From contig CAMLLI010000214.1 of assembly GCA_946480685.1 (NCBI GenBank), positions 1-7,023 on the forward strand: a stretch of DNA of 7,023 nt, read 5' to 3'. Origin of the DNA: an uncultured Flammeovirgaceae bacterium. GTDB taxonomy: Bacteria > Bacteroidota > Bacteroidia > Cytophagales > Cyclobacteriaceae. Positions 1 through 5,279 of the stretch are shown one piece after another. Position 1 is the first letter of the stretch. Every line of letters starts with the position of its first letter. Made by a program: the position numbers and the translations under genes. A model generated the notes under the pieces. It made no database searches, was not told where the DNA came from, and was given only the letters and a program-made list of their open reading frames with translations.

Positions 1-234
1 CACCGGTATATTTTTTTGTTGACATTGATACCCAACATGCACCGCAGCCGTTTGTGCTATATTTTCCACAAGTCCGGGTTCTGCAAAGTATCCTTCACTT
101 ACAAATACATTATCAGGCTCTATTGCGAGTTGTGTCACAGCATGCTCATCGCTTACTTCCACCAGGTTGTGGATCATCACAATCGGTTCGCGCTGCGGGA
201 TATAGTTTGTAATGTTGGATTTGGTTGCAAGCAT
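1..234 (-). CDS. Hotdog-fold 3-hydroxyacyl-ACP dehydratase, ApeP/FabZ-like (N-terminal part)
   Basis: The first 78 codons of a gene that runs off the left edge; I translated it from the ATG at 234-232. The protein begins MLATKSNITNYIPQREPIVM and contains GLVENIAQTAA at residues 54-64. This resembles the N-terminal half of the short FabZ-like dehydratases in Bacteroidota aryl-polyene/flexirubin clusters, where an opening YIPQREP-type block precedes an E-x-x-AQ helix. Glu57 matches the catalytic acid of FabZ. The canonical GHFP histidine is absent: the aligned stretch reads EGYFAEPG, with Tyr49 where His is expected and a shorter loop to the Glu. The expected role is dehydration of 3-hydroxyacyl-ACP to the trans-2-enoyl thioester in the cytoplasm, perhaps with a second dehydratase subunit encoded elsewhere (inference). 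It starts 43 bases after the acyltransferase stop, and no other in-frame ATG lies in that gap. No strong ribosome binding site is visible. Family is fairly certain; activity alone is uncertain. Confidence 0.82.
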   Translation of the reverse strand, partial: MLATKSNITNYIPQREPIVMIHNLVEVSDEHAVTQLAIEPDNVFVSEGYFAEPGLVENIAQTAAVHVGYQCQQKNIPV

Positions 235-277
235 GATGTTTACTTTTCTGACGTTACATGTGCGGTATGGCCGACTC

Positions 278-1162
278 TTATTTTCCCCAAAAGTTATAAT
301 AATTAAACCACTGTATCGGGTATAGAAATACTTTTTGCTCGAGCTCCGCGACAAATGCCGTCATCAGTTTATCCGTAAACTCCTGTTTGGGCTCGTCATC
401 CTTGCGTTCATAAAGGTCGCTACCAAAAAAATGATAATGTGTAGGCGATTCCTTAAAGGCAAATACGATAGACACCGGTACTTTGAAACCTGCAGCAAGT
501 TGAAACGGCCCCAGCGGAAACAACGCTTTGTCTCCGAGAAAATCCAATGCAAGTGTTTTATTGCCTTCGAGAAAACGATCGGCATGCAGACAGATCAATT
601 CATTGCGTTGCAACGCCTGGCCTATTGCATATACGTGCGAGATGTCGTTCTTGATAACGATCACGTTGAAGTTATGACCACCGGTAACTTCCTGCAGGTA
701 TTGTTTGATGCGTTCATGTTCGCCATCAAACATCACTACGTTAACACGCGTATTCAGACGTTTTAACAAATGACCGGCTGCCTCCCAATTGCCAACGTGG
801 CCACTGAGTAATATACCGCCACGGCCACCTTTTACGATGTCGCGGAGATTTTCTTCACCATCAAAATTATAGGTAAACTTATTATCGATGCCGGCCATTA
901 CAATGACCTTGTCCAGTAACGTCTGACCAAAAACGTAATAGTTACTATATATCTTCAGCAGCGAGGAAAGCTTTCCGTACTTGAGTCGCTTTCTGAAGTA
1001 GGCATAGATATGCTTTGATGAACTCCAGGAGACCAGAAAATAATAACCGGCAACAAACCGTAGTAAAAAGTACGCGGGTTTCACTCCCATGTACTTTATT
1101 ACATAGACAAATATCCTATAACCTAGTTTGTTACCTTTCGATTTACCTTGCCATCGCGGCAT
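278..1162 (-). CDS. LpxL/HtrB-like lysophospholipid acyltransferase of the pigment locus
   Basis: A 294-residue protein, about the usual length for the LpxL/HtrB (lipid A biosynthesis acyltransferase) family. A hydrophobic stretch at about residues 17-48 probably anchors it to the inner membrane. The catalytic H-x4-D/E box is SGHVGNWEAAG, with His122 and Glu127. The second conserved block follows, with ADRF around Asp195-Arg196 and then FLGDKALFPLGPFQLA near 208-223. The C-terminus YPIQWFNYYNFW is typical of the family. Such enzymes move an acyl group from acyl-ACP to a lipid or sugar hydroxyl on the cytoplasmic face of the inner membrane. Next to a ketosynthase and ACP, the likely job is acylating or anchoring the aryl-polyene product, or a fatty acyl decoration of it (inference); the acceptor cannot be read from sequence. 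The ATG at 1162 lies 4 bases after the ACP stop, suggesting translational coupling, and the N-terminus MPRWQGKSKGNKLGY looks like a true family start. Confidence 0.88.
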   Translation of the reverse strand: MPRWQGKSKGNKLGYRIFVYVIKYMGVKPAYFLLRFVAGYYFLVSWSSSKHIYAYFRKRLKYGKLSSLLKIYSNYYVFGQTLLDKVIVMAGIDNKFTYNFDGEENLRDIVKGGRGGILLSGHVGNWEAAGHLLKRLNTRVNVVMFDGEHERIKQYLQEVTGGHNFNVIVIKNDISHVYAIGQALQRNELICLHADRFLEGNKTLALDFLGDKALFPLGPFQLAAGFKVPVSIVFAFKESPTHYHFFGSDLYERKDDEPKQEFTDKLMTAFVAELEQKVFLYPIQWFNYYNFWGK

Positions 1163-1166
1163 AGGC

Positions 1167-1424
1167 TCATGAAGTTACTTTCTCTCCTACGCGGTTCGTC
1201 ACGTAGTCATAGAAGTTCTGAAAAGTAACAATGTTCACGAAGTCTTCCGGCTTTACTTTAAAACCGAAGTTACTTTCAATTACCACCACCAGGTCAATGT
1301 AGTCGAGGCTATCCAGCTCAAGCGTTTCGCGCAGGTTGGCTTCCGGAACAATTTTGCCGGCCTCTACCTCAAATTCTTCTACTAAAAACCCATTGATTTT
1401 TTCAATGATTGCTGTTTGATTCAT
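1167..1424 (-). CDS. Acyl carrier protein (type II, pigment cluster)
   Basis: An 85-residue acidic helical protein from the ATG at 1424, beginning MNQTAIIEKINGFLVEEFEV. The phosphopantetheine site is ELDSLDYIDL, with the modified serine at residue 39, followed by VVVIESNFGF for the recognition helix. It would carry the growing aryl-polyenoyl chain as a thioester between the ketosynthase, ketoreductase, dehydratase and acyltransferase. The DSLDYIDLVVVIE stretch is of the type found in ACPs of Bacteroidota aryl-polyene/flexirubin loci rather than the primary fatty-acid ACP, which usually has DSLD(T/S)VEL. A longer reading from GTG at 1439 adds five residues and overlaps the ketosynthase by 13 bases. 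I prefer the ATG because it starts 2 bases after the ketosynthase TAG, matches the usual ACP N-terminus, and has a GGAAG sequence at a plausible distance upstream. It ends 4 bases before the acyltransferase start. Confidence 0.92.
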   Translation of the reverse strand: MNQTAIIEKINGFLVEEFEVEAGKIVPEANLRETLELDSLDYIDLVVVIESNFGFKVKPEDFVNIVTFQNFYDYVTNRVGEKVTS

Positions 1425-1426
1425 CG

Positions 1427-2650
1427 CTATTGCTTCCACTTTTTAACAATTAAGGTCGAGTTTGTTCCTCCGAATCCGAAAGAATTAGACAAAAATACGT
1501 CAATATTTTTATTCTGGGCCTTCGTGATAATATTCAGGCGCTCAGAGTCTTCGTCAGGAGTTTCGAAATTGATATTCGGTGCCATGAACGAATTTTGCAT
1601 CATCAGCAACGAGTATACAATTTCACTCGCACCAGCCATCCAACATTCGTGGCCAGTCATTGATTTGGTTGAACTCACCGGTGTATTTACATCACCAAAC
1701 ACATCGAATATAGCTTTCGCTTCGCTTGCATCTCCAGCCGGTGTAGAGGTTGCATGTGCGTTGATATAGTCTATCTCAGAAGCCTTCAAACCGGAATCCT
1801 TCATCGCGATGCGAAGTGATCGGGACGGCCCCTGAACGGTTGGGTTGGAGATGTGCTCACCATTGGATGAGAAACCATAACCAATTACCTCTCCTAATAT
1901 TTTAGCACCTCTTCGCTGAGCAGACTCCAGGCTTTCGAGGATAACGGTTGCCGCACCTCCGCTGGGTACCAAACCATCGCGGTTCTTATCAAATGGTCTT
2001 GATGCTGCAGTCGGATTATTCTCGCGGATCGAGAATGCACTCAACGCATCAAAGTTTCCCATCGAATATTTATTAGTCTCTTGCGCTCCGCCACAGATGA
2101 TGCAGTCCTGCATGCCGTTCTTGATAAACATGGCAGCGAGCCCTATAGAATGCGAACCACTGGCACAGGCAGCACTCACGGTAAAGTTTATACCCTTTAA
2201 CCGGAAGATCGTGGCCAGGTTCATGTTTACCGTTGAGTTCAGTGACTGAAATACTGAACCTGATCCGATAAGCATTGTATCTTTTTTCTCGCGGATAATA
2301 TCTGTTGCTTCGATAACCGGCTGGGCAGAACTGTCGTTACCGAAAATAATTCCGATCTCGTGCCGGTCGATATAGTCCTGATCAAGACCTGCGTTCTTCA
2401 ATGCTTCTGTTGTAGACATGAAAGCATATTCACCTTGCTCCGGTAACATGATGCGCGCACGTCTGTCGAGCACACCCTTCAGAGAAGGTTTTTCTACTTT
2501 ACCGGTAAGCCCCGAACGATACCCCATTTCCTTCCTGGCAGGATCCAGCCATATACCAGATTTACCATCATAAAGTGATTGCGTTACTTCCGCCAGGTCT
2601 TTGCCGATGCAGGAATAGATACCGATGCCCGTAATAACAACTCTATTCAT
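1427..2650 (-). CDS. Beta-ketoacyl-ACP synthase, FabB/FabF-type ketosynthase
   Basis: A 407-residue protein of normal length for KAS I/II condensing enzymes. The N-terminus MNRVVITGIGIYSCIG is the usual thiolase-fold opening. The nucleophile is Cys162 in SAACASGS; the two catalytic histidines are His299 in NAHATSTPAGD and His334 in STKSMTGHE, with the conserved Lys329 just before. The C-terminal glycine loop reads SNSFGFGGTN at 388-397. The complete Cys-His-His triad argues for a condensing subunit rather than a chain-length factor, which would lack the cysteine. In the pigment locus it would catalyse decarboxylative condensation of malonyl-ACP with the aryl or aryl-polyenoyl starter in the cytoplasm. 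Overall shape is closer to FabB (KAS I) than to FabF. No clear Shine-Dalgarno sequence precedes the ATG at 2650. It follows a 153-base gap after the reductase and is tightly coupled to the downstream ACP. Whether it works alone or with a partner ketosynthase outside the window is not visible. Confidence 0.93.
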   Translation of the reverse strand: MNRVVITGIGIYSCIGKDLAEVTQSLYDGKSGIWLDPARKEMGYRSGLTGKVEKPSLKGVLDRRARIMLPEQGEYAFMSTTEALKNAGLDQDYIDRHEIGIIFGNDSSAQPVIEATDIIREKKDTMLIGSGSVFQSLNSTVNMNLATIFRLKGINFTVSAACASGSHSIGLAAMFIKNGMQDCIICGGAQETNKYSMGNFDALSAFSIRENNPTAASRPFDKNRDGLVPSGGAATVILESLESAQRRGAKILGEVIGYGFSSNGEHISNPTVQGPSRSLRIAMKDSGLKASEIDYINAHATSTPAGDASEAKAIFDVFGDVNTPVSSTKSMTGHECWMAGASEIVYSLLMMQNSFMAPNINFETPDEDSERLNIITKAQNKNIDVFLSNSFGFGGTNSTLIVKKWKQ

Positions 2651-2676
2651 AGAGAGGTCAAGGTTTTTTTAAATGT

Positions 2677-2702
2677 TTACCTTCCCGGCCAGGGGTAGGT
2701 AA
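2677..2702. promoter_or_regulatory. 26-base imperfect dyad upstream of the ketosynthase gene
   Basis: Read on the plus strand the arms are TTACCT-T-CCC and GGG-T-AGGTAA around a six-base centre GGCCAG. All nine arm positions pair, with one T/T mismatch inside each arm. It lies 26 bases upstream of the ketosynthase ATG. It could be a protein-binding operator or, in the minus-strand transcript, a GC-rich hairpin in the leader. On the minus strand no U-tract follows it (the next bases are A-rich), so it does not look like an intrinsic terminator for the lyase-reductase transcript. Function is inferred; the symmetry itself is directly visible. Confidence 0.5.
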
Positions 2703-2715
2703 TGTTTTATTTTGG

Positions 2716-2723
2716 CAAAAATA
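2716..2723 (-). promoter_or_regulatory. Candidate Bacteroidota -7 promoter element (TATTTTTG)
   Basis: The minus strand reads TATTTTTG, a full match to the Bacteroidota -7 consensus TAnnTTTG, in the 153-base gap between the reductase stop and the ketosynthase start. Transcription would begin a few bases downstream, just before the dyad at 2677-2702. I found no clear TTG (-33) element at the usual 17-23 base distance, and the surroundings are AT-rich, so a chance match is possible. If real, it gives the ketosynthase-ACP-acyltransferase-dehydratase part its own promoter. Confidence 0.3.
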
Positions 2724-2803
2724 ATTTTTTTAATTCTGATTGCCACCATTAACCCATGTAGTGCTACAAAGATTAGCAGTGATGTACCTTTTTAGAGAAT
2801 TAT

Positions 2804-3532
2804 CTACGAATAAAGGCCTCCGTTGATGGAGAGTACTGTACCCGTGATATAGGATGCTTTAGGTGATGCCAGAAATACAATTGCTTCAGCTACTTCTTCC
2901 GGTTCACCAAAGCGTTGCATCGGTATAAGTGCTTTCAGTTCCTGCTCATTCAGATCCTGCGTCATATCGGTACGAATAAAACCAGGTGCAACAGCGTTAA
3001 CAGTTATGTTTCTGCGGGCAACTTCCTGCGCCAATGCTTTGGTAGCACCGATCACACCGGCTTTCGCTGCAGAGTAATTTACCTGACCCGGCATACCTTT
3101 TATACCGGATAGTGAAACCACATTTACAATTCTGCCATAACGCTTTTTCAACATGCTGTTTACAACCAGTCGCGTTACATAGAAGAAGCCATCAAGGCTC
3201 GACCCCAACACACCATCCCACTGCTCATCGGTCATCCACATCAGCAATGTGTCCTGACGTATACCAGCATTGTTTACCAGGATTTCGATCGGCTTGTCAG
3301 CATTCTTTTCCATCCATCCACCCAACGCAGTGGCTACCTCTTCTTTATTCGAAACATCAAACTTCAACAGTTCACCGGTAACATTTTTTTCCTGCACGAG
3401 CTTCTGCGTGTTCAATGCTTCTGCTTCGTTGCTCTTGTAGTTGATGAGTATATTATATCCTTGTTCGGCAAGTTTAATGGCAATGGAACGACCAATGCCA
3501 CGTGAACCTCCTGTAACGAGTGCGTATTTCAT
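2804..3532 (-). CDS. 3-ketoacyl-ACP reductase, FabG-type SDR
   Basis: A 242-residue short-chain dehydrogenase/reductase of normal FabG length. The dinucleotide-binding motif TGGSRGIG is at residues 7-14, NNAG at 87-90, the catalytic serine at 140 (VVSLSG), and Tyr153/Lys157 in NYSAAKAG. The PGFIRTDM segment (183-190) and the C-terminal SYITGTVLSINGG (227-239) are FabG-like. The asparagine of the classical Asn-Ser-Tyr-Lys tetrad (the N of ETNL in E. coli FabG) is replaced by Ser112 in GSSLDGFF. It should reduce the beta-ketoacyl-ACP made by the ketosynthase with NADPH, in the cytoplasm, as the second step of each polyene extension cycle. A role in primary fatty acid synthesis is less likely given its neighbours. 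It begins 35 bases after the lyase stop, so it is probably co-transcribed with it. No strong Shine-Dalgarno sequence precedes the ATG at 3532. Confidence 0.92.
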   Translation of the reverse strand: MKYALVTGGSRGIGRSIAIKLAEQGYNILINYKSNEAEALNTQKLVQEKNVTGELLKFDVSNKEEVATALGGWMEKNADKPIEILVNNAGIRQDTLLMWMTDEQWDGVLGSSLDGFFYVTRLVVNSMLKKRYGRIVNVVSLSGIKGMPGQVNYSAAKAGVIGATKALAQEVARRNITVNAVAPGFIRTDMTQDLNEQELKALIPMQRFGEPEEVAEAIVFLASPKASYITGTVLSINGGLYS

Positions 3533-3567
3533 TTAACAGTTTTTATAGTGGATGTGTGGGACAATAT

Positions 3568-5112
3568 TTAGTTCAACGGAAACGTAGCGCCAAGATTTAC
3601 CAGGTACTTGCGTATCGTCTGTATATCGTTATACCGTGGTTTATCTTCGAGCACCGGTCCTACCAGCGCGCGGAACTCATCATATACTTTGGTAGTAAAT
3701 GACGAAAGGCGTGTATGACATTTCAGGAAATCGATAGCCTGCACTACAGCAAAGAGCTGAATGGTAAGCACATCAAAACTGTTGTCGATTACGCGTTTGG
3801 TCATCAGTGCAGCGTTACATCCCATACTAACAATATCCTGGTTGTCATTGTTATTGGAAATGCTGTGGAGATACATCGGGAACGATAACGTCTGGTTCTC
3901 GGCCGTTGTAGATGTTGCCATGAACTGCATACCCTGCAAGCCGAAGTTCAAACCGAGTGTGCCAAGGTTGATGAACGGAGGAAGTTTCTGATTGAGTTTA
4001 TCGTTGAGCAGGTAATTCAACTGGCGCTCCGAAAGCATGGTAAGCTTCGTGATAACGATCTTCAGTTTATCCATAGCCAGCGAAACATAGTCACCGTGGA
4101 AGTTACCACCGTGGTATACCATTTCGCGTTCGTGATCGATCACCGGGTTATCGTTAGCCGAGTTCACTTCATCTTCCAGCACGCGCTGTACTTCAACCAA
4201 CGTATCGTATACCGGTCCGAGGATCTGCGGCACACAACGCAGTGAGTAGTACTCCTGCACTTTGTCAGTAAATACAGCCTCTACAATCTTTCTATGGTAT
4301 AAATGTTCCGGACGTTTACGAATCAATTTACTGTCGGCCAGCACGGTACGGATACCGGCCGCAATCTTTGTTTGTCCGTTGTGAAGTTTTACGTGGTTGA
4401 GTTCTTCCGAGAAGTGATCGTCAAACGACTTCATCAATTCGTTGGTGATCGCGGAAAGAATAGTAGCACATGAAAGCAGACGCTTCGCCTGAATAATGTT
4501 AACCATACCGACACCGGTCATGGCGGAAGTTCCGTTCATAAGACCGAGCCCTTCACGCAAGTAAATGTCCAATGGCTTGAGACCGTTTTCAGAATATACT
4601 TCCTTTGCCGGACGAAGTTTACCGTCCACCAATACTTCCCCTTCGCCTATCAGGTTGAGCGCCAGGTGTGCTAACTGCACGAGGTCACCGCTGGCACCTA
4701 CACCACCGCGTTCGAAAATACACGCACTGATTTTTTTGTTGAGCAAGTCACGAATCAATTCCGCTGTCTCAACGTGTACACCCGAAACACCCTGCATCAG
4801 GCTGTTCAGTCGGGCGAGCATGGTAGCACGTGAAAGTTCTTCTGTGAAGGGTTGACCCGAGCCTGCACTGTGGCTTCGGATAAGATTAAACTGAAGCTGA
4901 CGCTGGTCCTCTTCACTGATTTTATATTGAGCCATCGGTCCAAAGCCGGTATTGATACCGTAAATGACTTTGTTCTGCGCGTAAGACTGCAGAAAGTCAA
5001 AGTTCACTACTACTTTTTCGCGGGCCGTGTTGTCCAATTCTACTTTATCATTCTGATAAAGTAATTTTTCGAAATCGTCAACAGACAATTTTCTGTTCCC
5101 AACAGTGATCAT
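3568..5112 (-). CDS. Aromatic amino acid ammonia-lyase (probable tyrosine ammonia-lyase)
   Basis: A 514-residue member of the HAL/PAL/TAL family, of usual bacterial length. The Ala140-Ser141-Gly142 triad in GGVGASGDLVQLAH cyclises to the MIO electrophile. Tyr51 in YGINTGFGPMAQY, Tyr289/Arg292 in EYYSLRCVPQ, the SANDNP block (318-323), GNFHGDY (336-342) and NNNDNQDIVSMG (420-431) complete the active site. The selectivity region reads NLIRSHSAGSG (76-86). Its Ser-His pair looks histidase-like, but as I recall the Flavobacterium johnsoniae tyrosine ammonia-lyase has nearly the same segment and aligns closely along its whole length. With no urocanase or other hut gene nearby, I favour tyrosine to 4-coumarate plus ammonia, supplying the aryl starter for the polyene. 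It is the first gene of the minus-strand run, with a 167-base divergent region upstream. Family is certain; substrate is inferred from context and resemblance. Confidence 0.93.
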   Translation of the reverse strand: MITVGNRKLSVDDFEKLLYQNDKVELDNTAREKVVVNFDFLQSYAQNKVIYGINTGFGPMAQYKISEEDQRQLQFNLIRSHSAGSGQPFTEELSRATMLARLNSLMQGVSGVHVETAELIRDLLNKKISACIFERGGVGASGDLVQLAHLALNLIGEGEVLVDGKLRPAKEVYSENGLKPLDIYLREGLGLMNGTSAMTGVGMVNIIQAKRLLSCATILSAITNELMKSFDDHFSEELNHVKLHNGQTKIAAGIRTVLADSKLIRKRPEHLYHRKIVEAVFTDKVQEYYSLRCVPQILGPVYDTLVEVQRVLEDEVNSANDNPVIDHEREMVYHGGNFHGDYVSLAMDKLKIVITKLTMLSERQLNYLLNDKLNQKLPPFINLGTLGLNFGLQGMQFMATSTTAENQTLSFPMYLHSISNNNDNQDIVSMGCNAALMTKRVIDNSFDVLTIQLFAVVQAIDFLKCHTRLSSFTTKVYDEFRALVGPVLEDKPRYNDIQTIRKYLVNLGATFPLN

Positions 5113-5279
5113 ACTAACTAAGATTTAGGCAAAAGTTGCGCAAAATAACAAAACTGAAAGCAATATTCCCATTTGGTGTATTGTTCTGGTAGCTTTTTGT
5201 TAAGTCTATCCTCCAAAAAGTGACACTTTATCGGACGTATCTTTAGCCAGTAAATGAATAATAGTATTTTGAAGCCCTC
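5113..5279. promoter_or_regulatory. Divergent promoter region between the ammonia-lyase and the patatin gene
   Basis: A 167-base AT-rich gap between two divergently read starts, so it must hold the promoter for each unless either is transcribed from inside its neighbour. No full TAnnTTTG match appears on either strand. Near matches are TATCTTTA on the plus strand at 5238-5245 (last base off) and TTATTTTG on the minus strand at 5148-5141 (second base off). Neither has a TTG at 17-23 bases, so exact promoters are not assigned. The gap also contains the 13-base palindrome at 5217-5229, the 8-base palindrome TTGCGCAA at 5136-5143, and CTTTTTG/CAAAAAG inverted arms at 5193-5199 and 5214-5220. Confidence 0.5.
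5217..5229. promoter_or_regulatory. Perfect 13-base palindrome, possible operator
   Basis: AAAGTG-A-CACTTT is a perfect inverted repeat around a single central A, between the two divergent genes. It lies 50 bases upstream of the patatin ATG and just upstream of the -7-like TATCTTTA at 5238-5245, so a protein bound here would cover the expected -33 region of that candidate promoter (inference). No regulator gene in the window suggests a binding protein, and a chance palindrome is possible. Confidence 0.35.

Noticed and set aside
254..259. Minimal ATG-TAA start-stop on the minus strand between acyltransferase and dehydratase
   Set aside because: A two-codon start-stop can affect translation, but here there is no supporting ribosome site and it is out of frame with the dehydratase; treated as chance.
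16..306. Plus-strand open frame of 96 codons at the left edge
   Set aside because: It lies antisense to the dehydratase, whose minus-strand translation shows clear family motifs; the plus-strand protein has no recognisable pattern.
335..766. Plus-strand open frame of 143 codons
   Set aside because: Entirely antisense to the acyltransferase, rich in Arg, Lys and Cys, and without motifs; a shadow of the real gene.
1425..1439. GTG at 1439 as an upstream start for the ACP
   Set aside because: It would overlap the ketosynthase and add a five-residue tail atypical for ACPs; the ATG at 1424 fits spacing and family length better.
1416..1769. Plus-strand open frame of 117 codons
   Set aside because: Antisense to the C-terminal half of the ketosynthase, where the minus strand encodes the catalytic His and glycine loop.
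2677..2713. Plus-strand reading of the dyad followed by a T-rich stretch as an intrinsic terminator
   Set aside because: No plus-strand gene precedes it in the window, and the minus strand has no U-tract after the stem, so a terminator call is not supported.
3112..3381. Plus-strand open frame of 89 codons
   Set aside because: Antisense to the ketoreductase; His/Ser/Pro-rich composition typical of a reverse-strand shadow.
3568..5112. Histidine ammonia-lyase of the histidine degradation pathway
   Set aside because: No urocanase, imidazolonepropionase or formiminoglutamase gene is nearby, and the gene leads a pigment-type run.
5136..5143. TTGCGCAA as an operator near the lyase start
   Set aside because: An isolated 8-base palindrome with no flanking symmetry; too short to separate from chance.
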